A DNA stretch of 64,000 nt from Ardenticatenales bacterium (lineage in GTDB: Bacteria > Chloroflexota > Anaerolineae > Ardenticatenales > Ardenticatenaceae). The notes beneath the pieces are model-generated. The model saw nothing but the letters and a program-made list of their open reading frames with translations, ran no database searches and was not told the origin of the DNA. The translations under genes and the position numbers were made by a program. Below are positions 25,329 to 35,075 of the stretch, one piece after another. The DNA is taken from assembly GCA_020634795.1 (NCBI GenBank), contig JACKAZ010000005.1:1-64000 (forward strand), written 5' to 3'. The first letter of the stretch is position 1. Each line of letters starts with the position of its first letter.

Positions 25329-26840
25329 TCAGCCGCCTGCGGCATCGAAGATGCGTTGCAGGTCATTGACCAGGTTGTCGATCTCCGCATCCACATCCAT
25401 ATCGGGATCGTTGGCGAGCAGTTGGCCGAACTCGTTGTAGCGGTCGCTGGCCTCCAAGAAGGCGGGCATCGCCTCTTCATGGCTCGGGCGGTCCGGGTAA
25501 GCCAGGCTTTCCCGCGCCACCTCCCAGTTGATCTCCTGAGCGGGGAACTGCTCGGCGAGGGTGGCGAAGTAGGCGTCTTGCAAGCTCTGGCGGGCGGGCA
25601 TACCGCCGTAGATGGCCGACAACTCGCCGGCCTTTTCGCCCAGCATCCAGGTCAGCACCTCAAAGGCCGCATCCTGGTTCTTGCTGCTCTTCATGATACC
25701 GAAGGTGTCGGCGTGGAGTTTGGCCGTGGTAACGCCGTCGTAGGACGGCACCACCGCGATATCCCACTGATCATCAAGCGTGGCCGTACAGCAAGCGGCA
25801 TACCACAAGTGAGAGTTTGCCATGGCGATGTTGCCCGATTGGAACCAATCGCCCGCACCCAAGATCTCACTGTCGCCGTACACTTGGTTGGGGTAGAACC
25901 AATCTTCCCACATCCCACGGTGATACCACTTCACGGCATCGCGCCAATGGTCGGGGAATTGGGCGTTCCCCGCCTCGTCGACCAAGTTGCCCGCGCCAAA
26001 GAGGGTGGCCATGCCACGAATATCGGTCCACATGTTGCCGAAGCCGAACTGGACGATGTTTTCGGGATCGAATTCGTCCATGGTGGCGTCGTTGCCGTTG
26101 CTGTCCACCGTCAGCTTCTTGGCCAGCATCTCGACGGTCTCCATGTTCCACTCGTACTCGTCGCCGTTCTCGTCGACATAGGGCGCACCGTACGCTTGCG
26201 GCGGGTAGGGCAGCCCCGCTTCGTCGAAGAGATCTTTGTTGAAGAAGACGAAAGAGGGGAAAACCGCAAAGGGAATCCCGACCTGTCCTTCACCCTCGAC
26301 TTGGTAGAACTCGACCAACTCAGGATCAAAATCGCTCAGGTCATAGTTGGTTTTGTCGATTTGCCCTTGCAGGTCCAACCACGCACCGGGGAAAGAGGCG
26401 CGGCCACGAATACCCATCGGGCCGATGATATCGGGCGCATTGCCCGCGGCGATCTGGGTATTCAACACATCATAGGCGGCATCGTTGTCCACAATTTCCA
26501 ACAGCAGTTCGATCTCGTTCTGCGAGGCGTTGTATTCTTCCACAATCGCCTCTTGGGCGGCGATGGTCGCCTCGTCGGTGCCAGCGCCCAAGCCGACGTA
26601 CCAGCGTACGGGCGTGCGATCCGGCATGGTCGCCTCGTCACTCTGCATCACGCCACTCGTCTCGTCGGCGCTTTCCGCGCCCTCACCTTCCGTGGCCGTA
26701 TCGGCCTCGTCCGTCGTACTTTCTTCCGCGACCGCCGCCTCGCCACTGTCGCTGCCCGAACTTTCGCCGCCGCCACATGCCGCCATAAGCAGCATCAGAG
26801 TCAGCAGGGTCACGAGCATGAGGAATCGATTAACTTTCAT
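25329..26840 (-). CDS. Sugar ABC transporter extracellular solute-binding lipoprotein
   Basis: A 503-residue lipoprotein. The signal peptide MKVNRFLMLVTLLTLMLLMAAC has its lipobox at C22, followed by a Gly/Ser/Glu-rich linker. The mature part is a family-1 solute-binding fold: VRWYVGLGAGTDE, QIAAGNAPDIIGPMG and VGIPFAVFPSFVFFNKDLFDEAGL. It captures an oligosaccharide for the downstream permeases; a beta-glucoside is inferred from the GH genes. The start is set by a GGAGGAGG ribosome site. It is the first gene of the operon, under two LacI-type operators. Confidence 0.93.
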   Translation of the reverse strand: MKVNRFLMLVTLLTLMLLMAACGGGESSGSDSGEAAVAEESTTDEADTATEGEGAESADETSGVMQSDEATMPDRTPVRWYVGLGAGTDEATIAAQEAIVEEYNASQNEIELLLEIVDNDAAYDVLNTQIAAGNAPDIIGPMGIRGRASFPGAWLDLQGQIDKTNYDLSDFDPELVEFYQVEGEGQVGIPFAVFPSFVFFNKDLFDEAGLPYPPQAYGAPYVDENGDEYEWNMETVEMLAKKLTVDSNGNDATMDEFDPENIVQFGFGNMWTDIRGMATLFGAGNLVDEAGNAQFPDHWRDAVKWYHRGMWEDWFYPNQVYGDSEILGAGDWFQSGNIAMANSHLWYAACCTATLDDQWDIAVVPSYDGVTTAKLHADTFGIMKSSKNQDAAFEVLTWMLGEKAGELSAIYGGMPARQSLQDAYFATLAEQFPAQEINWEVARESLAYPDRPSHEEAMPAFLEASDRYNEFGQLLANDPDMDVDAEIDNLVNDLQRIFDAAGG

Positions 26841-26878
26841 GGGGCCTCCTCCTTGATGGTCCTCCAACGCTCTGTTTG

Positions 26879-26965
26879 AATGGCGCTTTCAAGCCATTTA
26901 CGGCTACATCCCTCTACTTCTTGAAAGCGCTTTCACAGAATAACAGGAAAACCGGCGCTTGTCAA
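26879..26965 (-). promoter_or_regulatory. LacI-controlled promoter of the sugar operon
   Basis: On the minus strand TTGACA (26965-26960), a 17-bp spacer and TATTCT (26942-26937), followed directly by the perfect operator TGAAAGCGCTTTCA (26922-26935). A second degenerate copy with one good half-site (TTGAAAGCGCCATTCAA) lies at 26879-26895. Repressor at the first site would cover the transcription start. Confidence 0.85.
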
Positions 26966-27097
26966 GCGGGAATCGGCATCAGAGTTCCCCATGAATCAAG
27001 CATGGGGGGCCTAAGCTGGCACTGCTCAGAGAGAAGGGGTGGCCCATTTTGCAGATAAAAGGCTCTGTGGAATAATGGGGGTGTCGAATGGGTGGGA

Positions 27098-27111
27098 TGA
27101 AAGCGCTTTCA
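27098..27111. promoter_or_regulatory. LacI-type operator before the lacI-family gene
   Basis: TGAAAGCGCTTTCA, identical to the operator at 26922-26935 and 176 bp from it. A weak -10 (AATAAT, 27071-27076) lies upstream. The site fits autoregulation and possible DNA looping between the two operators. Confidence 0.85.
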
Positions 27112-27129
27112 TACTCGAAGGGTGTCATC

Positions 27130-28140
27130 GTGAGCCAGTCCAGTCAACAGATAACGATGCAGGATATCGCCACGCAGTCGGGCGTTTCGCTCAGCACCGT
27201 CTCGCGGGTGTTGAATGGGAGCGAGAATGTCAGCCAAGAAAAACAGGCTGCGGTCATGGCCGCGGTCGAAGCGCTGAATTATCGGCCCAACGTCTTTGCA
27301 CAAGGCTTGGCACGCGGTGCGTCACGCACGGTGGGGGTATTGACCCAGCATATCAGCGCCCCCTTCTTCGATGCGATTCTGGACGGCGTGCTGGCCGGGT
27401 TGCGCGGCACCGGCTACTCGCCGCTCTTTGCGGATGGGCTGTGGCGGGCCGATCGGGAGGAACGGTCGATCCAGCTCTTACTCGATCGGCAGGTCGATGG
27501 GCTGATCGTCTTGGGCGGGGCGACATCGAACTGCTTCCTGCGTGAAATCGCCGCACAGAAGCCACTGGTGCTGGTGGGGCGCGTCGTGCCCGAACTGACG
27601 CATCAGAGCGTCTTGTTCGATGATTTCAAAGGGGCCTATTTGGCCACCCAACATCTGATAGAGCTGGGTCACCGCCAGATCGTTCACATCACGGGGATTT
27701 TGGAGCACGAAGATGCCCTGTTACGCAAAAAGGGCTACCTGCAAGCGTTGGAGGATGCGGGGATTCCCATCAACGACAACCTGATTCTGGAGGGCAATTT
27801 TGTCGAGCAGTCGGGGGTGCTGGCGGTCGAAATGCTCTTCAACCGGGGGCAGCTTTTCAGCGCCATCTTCGCCGCCAACGACCAGATGGCTTACGGGGCA
27901 CGCTTGGCCCTCTATCGGCGCGGGATCCGCGTGCCGGAGGATGTGTCGTTGGTGGGGTATGACGATCTCGTGCACTCCGCGTACACCACGCCGCCGCTCA
28001 CCACCATCCACCAGCCCGCCTTCCAAATGGGCGAGGTAGCCGCCAACACGATCTTGGGCCTGATTGGCGGCGAACAGCCGGAGATCGCCCCCTTCAAGGC
28101 CGAGCTGATCGTGCGCAACTCCACCGCCCGCCATCGCTGA
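27130..28140 (+). CDS. LacI family transcriptional repressor of the sugar operon
   Basis: A 337-residue LacI/GalR repressor. The N-terminal helix-turn-helix is ITMQDIATQSGVSLSTVSRV, followed by the hinge VLNGSENVS and a periplasmic-binding-protein-like sensor domain ending VGYDDLVHSAYTTPPLTTIHQP. The GTG at 27130 is preferred because AAGGGTG lies 7 bp upstream and the in-frame ATG at 27088 would place the operator inside the coding region. It is divergent from the binding-protein gene and flanked by two identical operators. The inducer is probably the transported sugar. Confidence 0.93.
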   Translation: MSQSSQQITMQDIATQSGVSLSTVSRVLNGSENVSQEKQAAVMAAVEALNYRPNVFAQGLARGASRTVGVLTQHISAPFFDAILDGVLAGLRGTGYSPLFADGLWRADREERSIQLLLDRQVDGLIVLGGATSNCFLREIAAQKPLVLVGRVVPELTHQSVLFDDFKGAYLATQHLIELGHRQIVHITGILEHEDALLRKKGYLQALEDAGIPINDNLILEGNFVEQSGVLAVEMLFNRGQLFSAIFAANDQMAYGARLALYRRGIRVPEDVSLVGYDDLVHSAYTTPPLTTIHQPAFQMGEVAANTILGLIGGEQPEIAPFKAELIVRNSTARHR

Positions 28141-28192
28141 GGGGCGCTCCCATCGCCGATGCAGGCCCGTTGCCCCGCTCGGCGGCAACCGG

Positions 28193-28365
28193 TTACAGGC
28201 CCAGCCCACGATGCTGACCAGCCGCCTTCTCTGCCTCTAGCGGCTCACCCAAGGCGTTGATGCCCCGCTCATCGCCCCAGTGGGGGGCGGCGGAATCGCC
28301 CTGCCCCACGACGGCGCGATGGCCGCTACCGTATCGCCAACCGGTGGCTTTTGCGCGTTGATCAT
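28193..28365 (-). pseudogene. Remnant of an S66-type LD-carboxypeptidase-like gene
   Basis: A strong ribosome site (GGAGGAGG) precedes ATG at 28365 and about 20 codons reading MINAQKPPVGDTVAAIAPSW, like the N-terminus of S66 peptidases (muramoyl-tetrapeptide carboxypeptidases). After a C-run the frame degenerates. A shift there gives DERGINALGEPLEAEKAAG and a stop at 28193. The roughly 250 central residues are missing, so this is a deletion derivative. The family assignment rests on a short segment. The rest of 28141-28572 shows only the promoter of the next gene. Confidence 0.4.
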
Positions 28366-28490
28366 CGGCCTCCTCCTACCGCTGTCGGTCTGACGTGCGA
28401 CGTGTATCGGCCTTCCAGCGGGTGGACAAGGGCGCTGGCCGATCGACAGCGCCCTCTGTTCGTCGATTGCCCGCCAAACCGCTGCTCTGT

Positions 28491-28519
28491 TTGTCCATTT
28501 TTCGGGGTGGGGGTATGCT
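28491..28519 (+). promoter_or_regulatory. Probable promoter of glutamate dehydrogenase
   Basis: TTGTCC, a 17-bp spacer and TATGCT, each 4/6 to consensus, 54 bp before the start codon. Confidence 0.45.
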
Positions 28520-28572
28520 ACTGCAAAGCTGTCAATGTGGCGAAAATAGGATACCTCAAAGAGGAGGAAGTC

Positions 28573-29826
28573 ATGGCAAAAGGGCCAAACAACCCATGGG
28601 AAATTGCCCAAGAGCAGTTCAACAACGCAGTCGCCTACCTCGATCTCGACCCGGGCTTGATCGAGTTCATGCGACTCCCCCAGCGTGAGCTTTCGGTCAA
28701 CTTCCCCGTGCGGATGGACGATGGGAGTTTGAAGATGGTCTCGGGCTACCGCGTGCAACACAACACGGTGCGCGGCCCAGCCAAGGGCGGTATTCGCTAC
28801 CACCAAGATGTGAGTATCGACGAAGTGCGGGCGCTGGCGATGTGGATGACGTGGAAATGCGCCCTGGTGAACATCCCCTACGGCGGGGCGAAGGGCGGTG
28901 TCATCATCGACCCCCGCACCCTCAGCCAAGATGAGATTGAAAATCTGACGCGCCGCTTCACCAGCGAAATCGCCATCATCATCGGCCCCGACAGCGACAT
29001 TCCCGCGCCCGATATGGGCACTAACCCCCAAGTGATGGCATGGCTGATGGACACCTACTCCATGCACGCCGGTTACACGGTCAACGCGGTCGTCACTGGC
29101 AAGCCGGTTGAGATCGGTGGCTCGCTGGGCCGCAACGATGCGACCGGCGTGGGGGTGATGTTCTCGGCGCGGCAGGCGATGCAAAAGCTCGGCATGGACG
29201 CGGAATCCTGCCGCGTGGTGGTGCAAGGCTTCGGCAATGTCGGCTCCGTGAGTGCCCGCGAAATGGCCGCGCTCGGCTGCAAGGTGATCGCCGTCAGCGA
29301 TGTTTACGGCGGTCTCTACAACGCCAATGGCCTTGATGTCCGCGACCTGATCCGCCATGTGCGCGAAACGGGCAAGGTGATCGACTACCCGGGCGGTGAG
29401 GAGATCAGCAACGATGATTTGCTGACGCTCGATTGTGAAATTCTGATCCCCGCCGCCCTCGAAAATCAGATCACTGACAAGAATGCCGATGAGGTCAAAG
29501 CCACCTTGATTGTGGAAGGGGCGAACGGCCCCACCACCCCCGCCGCTGATCGCATCTTGCAGGAAAAGGGGGTGACGGTGGTGCCGGATATCCTCGCCAA
29601 TGCGGGGGGTGTGACAGTCTCGTATTTCGAGTGGGTGCAGGGCTTGCAGAGCTTCTTCTGGAGCGAGGCCGAAATCTTTGAGCGGCTTGAACGGATCATG
29701 ACCAACGCCTTCAACGACTGTTGGGCCATGAAGGAGAAGAAGGGCGTCGACATGCGTACCGCCGCCTCGATTTTGGCCGTGCAGCGCGTGGCCGAAGCGG
29801 CCAATCTGCGCGGATTCTACCCGTAG
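28573..29826 (+). CDS. gdhA: Glu/Leu/Phe/Val family dehydrogenase (glutamate dehydrogenase)
   Basis: A 417-residue NAD(P)-dependent amino acid dehydrogenase that interconverts glutamate and 2-oxoglutarate plus ammonia. The substrate-binding GPAKGGIRYH, the catalytic-lysine region MTWKCALVNIPYGGAKGG, PAPDMGT and the cofactor loop QGFGNVGSVSARE are all present. The length is typical of hexameric GDH. The start MAKGPNNPW follows GAGGAGGAAG; the in-frame ATG far upstream lacks a site and has no homologous sequence. Single-gene unit with its own terminator. Confidence 0.94.
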   Translation: MAKGPNNPWEIAQEQFNNAVAYLDLDPGLIEFMRLPQRELSVNFPVRMDDGSLKMVSGYRVQHNTVRGPAKGGIRYHQDVSIDEVRALAMWMTWKCALVNIPYGGAKGGVIIDPRTLSQDEIENLTRRFTSEIAIIIGPDSDIPAPDMGTNPQVMAWLMDTYSMHAGYTVNAVVTGKPVEIGGSLGRNDATGVGVMFSARQAMQKLGMDAESCRVVVQGFGNVGSVSAREMAALGCKVIAVSDVYGGLYNANGLDVRDLIRHVRETGKVIDYPGGEEISNDDLLTLDCEILIPAALENQITDKNADEVKATLIVEGANGPTTPAADRILQEKGVTVVPDILANAGGVTVSYFEWVQGLQSFFWSEAEIFERLERIMTNAFNDCWAMKEKKGVDMRTAASILAVQRVAEAANLRGFYP

Positions 29827-29856
29827 TCAGCCCGCGCTTTGCTGGATGTCAAAGGG

Positions 29857-29893
29857 AAATCGCCCTCGAAACGTTTTTTCGGGGGCGATTTTG
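29857..29893 (+). terminator. Intrinsic terminator after gdhA
   Basis: AAATCGCCC (29857-29865) pairs with GGGCGATTT (29883-29891), and the stem extends inward through TCGAAA/TTTCGG. A T-run follows. Confidence 0.88.
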
Positions 29894-29894
29894 C

Positions 29895-29923
29895 TTGACA
29901 AAAGTCACAACATAACATAAAAT
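29895..29923 (+). promoter_or_regulatory. Strong promoter of the thioredoxin gene
   Basis: TTGACA, an exactly 17-bp spacer and TAAAAT (5/6), 44 bp before the start codon and directly after the gdhA terminator. Confidence 0.8.
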
Positions 29924-29967
29924 GCGCCTCTGTTGTTCGAGGCGATATCTGGAAGGAGATAGTAACG

Positions 29968-30291
29968 ATGGGCAAACCGATGCAACTGACCGACGAGACC
30001 TTTGAGAGCGAAATTAACGCGGAGCAGCCCGTACTCGTCGATTTTTGGGCGACTTGGTGTGGCCCCTGTCTGATGATCGCGCCGATTCTGGAAGAGTTAG
30101 CCGACGAGATGGATGGCAAGATCAAGATCACCAAGCTCGATGTCGACCGCAATCCACGCATGGCGATGGAATATGGCGTGCAGAGCATTCCTACGCTGAT
30201 TCTGTTCAAAGATGGCGAGCCGGTGGACCGGCTGATCGGCTACATGCCGAAGGCCCGCCTGCTTTCGCGCTTGGCGCCCCATCTCGGCTAA
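29968..30291 (+). CDS. trxA: Thioredoxin
   Basis: A 107-residue thioredoxin with the redox-active WCGPC motif (C31, C34), the VLVDFWATW strand before it and the cis-proline segment SIPTLILFKDG. It reduces cytoplasmic protein disulfides with thioredoxin reductase. An AAGGAGAT ribosome site, a near-consensus promoter and a strong terminator mark it as a monocistronic, well-expressed gene. Confidence 0.96.
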   Translation: MGKPMQLTDETFESEINAEQPVLVDFWATWCGPCLMIAPILEELADEMDGKIKITKLDVDRNPRMAMEYGVQSIPTLILFKDGEPVDRLIGYMPKARLLSRLAPHLG

Positions 30292-30314
30292 ACTAAAGGC
30301 GCAACCCAACAAAG

Positions 30315-30344
30315 AAGCGCACGGCCACTGCCGTGCGCTTTTTG
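30315..30344 (+). terminator. Intrinsic terminator after trxA
   Basis: AAGCGCACGGC (30315-30325) pairs with GCCGTGCGCTT (30330-30340), tetraloop CACT, then a T-run. Confidence 0.93.
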
Positions 30345-30429
30345 ATTGGTCGCCCACGCCCCGTATCGGGAAAGGGGGTGTCAACGGGCCTTTGTCAGTC
30401 GCGGGCCAACGCCCAGCTCGTTTGAACGC

Positions 30430-31659
<1,230 letters not shown>

Positions 31660-31810
31660 AAAGTCCTCCTCTGTTGTCGATAGAGATTAGAATTTGTCGT
31701 TGCGGGCGGTCATCACGACCGTGGTCAGCGTCGCGGCGAATCGGGCCACCGTGCCGCTGCAAAGCGTATCCGTGGTTTGGCATCGCATCCCGCTCTCTGT
31801 GCACCATGCA

Positions 31811-33070
31811 CTAAATCGTGCCGTGTTCCCAGGCGTTTAGGTAGGCTTCCTGCTCATCGGTCAGCGTGTCGATCTTGATGCCCATCGCGTCCAGCTTCAG
31901 GCGGGCGATCTCGCGGTCGATCGCTTCCGGCATGTCGTAGACGTTGCCCACCAGTTCGTCGCCATGCTTCAGGATGTATTCCGCGGCCAGCGCTTGGTTG
32001 GCAAAGCTCATATCCATCACCGCGCTGGGGTGGCCTTCCGCCGCAGCTAGGTTGACCAAACGGCCTTCGCCCACCACATAGATGCGGCGGCCATCGTCGA
32101 GGGTGTACTCATCCAAGAACTCGCGGACACGTTGGTGCTTGACCGCGTTGGCCGCGAGGTCGCGGACGTTGACTTCCACATCGAAGTGGCCACTGTTGGA
32201 AAGGATCGCCCCATCGTTCATCTGATCAATGTGGTGCATGTCGATCACGTTGATGTCGCCGGTGGCGGTGCAGAAGACGTGGCCCACCTGCGCGGCCTCT
32301 GCCATCGGCATCACGCGGTAGCCGTCCATCACCGCTTCCAGCGCCCGCAGCGGGTCGATCTCGGTCACGATCACGTTCGCGCCCATCCCCTGCGCACGGC
32401 TGGCGATGCCGCGCGAACACCAGCCGTAGCCACCGACGACGAAGTTTTTGCCGGCCAGCAGGATGTTGGTGCCCCGCACGATCCCATCGATCGTGCTCTG
32501 CCCCGTGCCGTAGCGATTGTCGAAGAAATGCTTCGTCATCGCATCGTTGACGGCGATGATCGGGAACTTGAGCGCCCCCTGTGCCGCCATCGCCCGTAGT
32601 CGAATCACGCCCGTGGTCGTTTCTTCGGTGCCGCCGCGAACATTGTCCAGCAGTTCGGAGCGCTTGTTGTGGAGCGTTGCCACCAAATCCATCCCATCGT
32701 CCATCGTGATATGGGGCTTGATGTCCAGCACAGCGTTGAGATGTTGGTTGTAGGTCGCGGTATCTTCCCCCTTGATGGCGAAGACCGGCATTTCGTAATG
32801 CGAGACCAGCGCAGCGGCGATGTCGTCCTGCGTCGAAAGGGGGTTGGACGCGCTGAGCGCAACTTCAGCGCCGCCCGCCAGCAGCACACGCATCAGGTTC
32901 GCCGTCTCCGACGTGACGTGCATCGTGGCGGCCATGCGAATGCCGTCGAAGGGGCGTTCTTTCTTAAATCGCGCTTCGATCAGGTCCAAGACGGGCATCT
33001 CTTTGGCGGCCCACTGCATGCGGAACAGCCCTTTTTCGGCCAGATTAATATCACGAATATCGTAGTCCAT
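31811..33070 (-). CDS. ahcY: Adenosylhomocysteinase (S-adenosylhomocysteine hydrolase)
   Basis: A 419-residue NAD-dependent enzyme splitting S-adenosylhomocysteine into homocysteine and adenosine. The NAD-binding region VVGGYGWCSRGIASRAQGMG and the substrate regions MDDGMDLV and GTGQSTIDGI are clear. It lies upstream of metK on the same strand. The adenosine it makes would be removed by the neighbouring PfkB-type kinase. A partial family C repeat (33130-33150) lies in its upstream gap. No SAH riboswitch was recognised there. Confidence 0.97.
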   Translation of the reverse strand: MDYDIRDINLAEKGLFRMQWAAKEMPVLDLIEARFKKERPFDGIRMAATMHVTSETANLMRVLLAGGAEVALSASNPLSTQDDIAAALVSHYEMPVFAIKGEDTATYNQHLNAVLDIKPHITMDDGMDLVATLHNKRSELLDNVRGGTEETTTGVIRLRAMAAQGALKFPIIAVNDAMTKHFFDNRYGTGQSTIDGIVRGTNILLAGKNFVVGGYGWCSRGIASRAQGMGANVIVTEIDPLRALEAVMDGYRVMPMAEAAQVGHVFCTATGDINVIDMHHIDQMNDGAILSNSGHFDVEVNVRDLAANAVKHQRVREFLDEYTLDDGRRIYVVGEGRLVNLAAAEGHPSAVMDMSFANQALAAEYILKHGDELVGNVYDMPEAIDREIARLKLDAMGIKIDTLTDEQEAYLNAWEHGTI

Positions 33071-33284
33071 GGGTTTCGATCTTTCTTTCTCTTTTTGGTT
33101 GGGTTTGGTGGTGATGAATGGTTGGATTCGGGTGCATGGTGCATGGGTACGTGGGTCATACCATTGCTATGCAATGCGAACCCCTAATGGTAGCAAACGG
33201 TAGAACGGATGACGTGGTTAGAACGCTTCGTCGTCCATCCGAGCTTCGACGTGTGGCTCGAGAAAATCGGCAAAGGCGAGCCGC

Positions 33285-33500
33285 TCAATCGGATCGCTCA
33301 GTGAATCCTTCGCCATGTACCAACGAGCCGAATGCCACGACCGGCGTCGCGCCGTACGGTTCGCGCAGTAGGGCGGCCGCCGTACGCGCCACTTCCCATC
33401 CACGTGCACGCCGCGCTTCGTCCACCAGTTCTTGGCGGGGACGGAGCGGGTTGTACTGTTTCCACTCTTCGCGGGTCAGTTCCAGCGCTGTTTTTGCCAT
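33285..33500 (-). pseudogene. Truncated nucleotidyltransferase-domain protein
   Basis: A 71-codon frame whose product begins MAKTALELTREEWKQYNP and ends VVAFGSLVHGEGFTERSD-stop. It matches the N-terminus of small MNT-type nucleotidyltransferases, in which GSxxxGxxxxxSD should continue IDLxxxG. The stop falls exactly between the two metal-binding aspartates. A shift of one base continues as IERLAFADFLEPHVEARMDDEAF (stop at 33218), which no longer resembles the family, so a deletion is likely. It follows the PfkB gene by 41 bp on the same strand. Confidence 0.55.
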
Positions 33501-33541
33501 CGCCTTTGCCTCGGGTCGCACGCCATCCGCGCGGCTCGCTC

Positions 33542-34516
33542 TTATGCCTGTTGGGCCAACAGCTTGCGCACCCGTTGCGCGCCGCCGCCATAGAGCTGCT
33601 CGAAACGGAGGATGAATTCTTCGATGGTATAGTGGTGACCCTGGGTGCCCACGTTTTCCAGGCAGAAGGTCGCCGCAAGCGCGCCAACCTTGCCCGCGAT
33701 CGTCCAATCGGCGCCGCCGACGTAAGCGCGTAACAAGCCGCCGCGGAAGGCGTCGCCTACGCCGGTCGGATCCACAATATTCTCCGTCAGCGCGGCGGGA
33801 ATGTGGTGCATCCCATCGTTCAAGATCGTGATCCCGTGCTCGCCGCGCGTAACGATCAGGTTGTGCGTCATGGCGTGGATCTCGGCGCTTTCCAGACCGG
33901 TCTTCTTCTCGATCAGGTTCAGCTCGTAATCGTTGACGATCAGCATCAGCGAGCCGTCGATCCCGTCGATCAGCTCTTCTTTGGTGAGCCGGACCGTCTG
34001 CTGGCTCGGGTCGTAGACATAGGGTAGGCCCAGCATCTTGCACTCGTGCACCGCTTTTGCCATCGCATCGGGGGCAGTCGGAGAGATCACCACCAGTTCG
34101 ATATGCTCAGGGTTCAGGTCTTCCAACGAGAGTTGGGCCGCTTCGGCCATCGCCCCCGCGTAGAAAGAGGCGATCTGGCGGTTGTCCAAGTCGGTGGTGA
34201 CAAAGAAGGAGGCCGTGAACAAATCCTGTAGCACCACCACGCCGCCCGTGTCGACGCCGTGACGGGTGAGCCAGTCGCGGTAATCGCCAAAGTCTCGGCC
34301 CACCGTGCCAAAAAGCAAGGGATGGCCGCCAAGCAGCCCCATCGTGTAGCCAATGTTTGCCGCCACCCCGCCGCGCTCCCGACGCATATCGTCCACCAAG
34401 AACGACAGGCTCAGCCGCTCCAGATGCTCCGGCAGAATGTGATTGTTGAAGTGGCCCGAAAAGCGCATCAAGTAGTCGTATGCGATTGAGCCGACGAGGA
34501 TTATTTGTTTGGTCAT
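33542..34516 (-). CDS. PfkB-family sugar/nucleoside kinase, probable adenosine kinase
   Basis: A 324-residue ribokinase-fold enzyme. The N-terminal GSIAYDYLMRF, the substrate-lid GGVAANIGYTMGLLGG and the C-terminal ATP/anion-hole motif DPTGVGDAFRGG with catalytic aspartate are present. Position between mtnA and ahcY/metK on the same strand suggests it phosphorylates the adenosine released from S-adenosylhomocysteine. That specificity is inferred from context; another ribose-type substrate is possible. Confidence 0.88.
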   Translation of the reverse strand: MTKQIILVGSIAYDYLMRFSGHFNNHILPEHLERLSLSFLVDDMRRERGGVAANIGYTMGLLGGHPLLFGTVGRDFGDYRDWLTRHGVDTGGVVVLQDLFTASFFVTTDLDNRQIASFYAGAMAEAAQLSLEDLNPEHIELVVISPTAPDAMAKAVHECKMLGLPYVYDPSQQTVRLTKEELIDGIDGSLMLIVNDYELNLIEKKTGLESAEIHAMTHNLIVTRGEHGITILNDGMHHIPAALTENIVDPTGVGDAFRGGLLRAYVGGADWTIAGKVGALAATFCLENVGTQGHHYTIEEFILRFEQLYGGGAQRVRKLLAQQA

Positions 34517-34564
34517 AGTTTGCGTTTGTTCTGTTCCGTGGGTTTCGTGAAGGTTGTCTTTCTT

Positions 34565-34602
34565 GTAGGGAGCTTAGGGAGCTAGGGGAGCTTAGGGTTT
34601 TC
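34565..34602. repeat. Family D repeat (GGAGCT orientation)
   Basis: Three to four units of GGGAGCTTA / GGGGAGCTTA. Together with 35076-35122 (AGCTCC orientation) it forms an inverted pair around the four-helix-bundle gene. Confidence 0.85.
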
Positions 34603-34620
34603 GTTTCGCCATTTTGTGGG

Positions 34621-35073
34621 CTACGGTTTGGATAGATCGCGGTTCCATTCTGGTTGATTTCGACGCTTTCGGTAGAGTGCCTGTATTAGCTTCTCAAGGA
34701 AAAAGGTGGCGTGATGATAAATCTCGAGTAGGCTGTCGATCTGTTCATCGGTCAGCAATTGCCATCGTTCACAATCTTGCATTTGGCTCCCCAACTCACC
34801 GAGCGAACCGCGCGCAATCTCACAATAGCGGATATAGTCTCCTAATGAGTTGCGGCAATACCCTTCCGCGATGTTCGTTTTGGCGGATGAGGCCGCGCGG
34901 AGCATCTGCCTCGCTTGAAAGTCGTAATGTCGCGGGAACGCCTTTGTAACCTCAAAAACCAACGCTGTCAGATCATCCGCCGCTTGCCAAGCCAGCAGCT
35001 TCTCATAGCCGTACAGCTTTCCGTAGCTCCGTGTGCCACCGCCCTTGTACTCAAACGGCCGTCGCTCCATCAT
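34621..35073 (-). CDS. Four-helix-bundle protein (23S rRNA intervening-sequence/Avd-like family)
   Basis: A 150-residue, mostly helical protein of the four-helix-bundle (S23-like) family. The hallmarks LLAWQAADDLTALVFEVTKAFPRHYDFQARQMLRAA and AKTNIAEGYCRNSLGDYIRYCEIARGSLGELGSQ are present (given here in pieces of the family pattern). Members occur in 23S rRNA insertions, as the Avd partner of retroelement reverse transcriptases and as isolated genes of unknown function. No reverse transcriptase or rRNA is nearby. The gene is inserted between mtnA and the PfkB kinase and flanked by inverted D repeats, as if it were a mobile cassette. Confidence 0.85.
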   Translation of the reverse strand: MMERRPFEYKGGGTRSYGKLYGYEKLLAWQAADDLTALVFEVTKAFPRHYDFQARQMLRAASSAKTNIAEGYCRNSLGDYIRYCEIARGSLGELGSQMQDCERWQLLTDEQIDSLLEIYHHATFFLEKLIQALYRKRRNQPEWNRDLSKP

Positions 35074-35075
35074 TA

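Noticed and set aside
25356..26879. 507-codon plus-strand frame opposite the sugar-binding protein
   Set aside because: Antisense shadow; the minus strand has signal peptide, lipobox, ribosome site and family motifs.
31687..31788. A 33-codon minus-strand frame between ahcY and metK (MRCQTTDTLCSG...) as a possible leader peptide
   Set aside because: No clear ribosome site, no methionine- or control-codon bias beyond chance, and no adjoining attenuator hairpin.
31660..33217. SAM or SAH riboswitch upstream of metK or ahcY
   Set aside because: Neither leader contains the conserved core sequences; only the mtnA leader does.
34621..35073. Four-helix-bundle gene as Avd of a diversity-generating retroelement
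   Set aside because: No reverse transcriptase, template/variable repeat pair or C-type-lectin target gene within the window.
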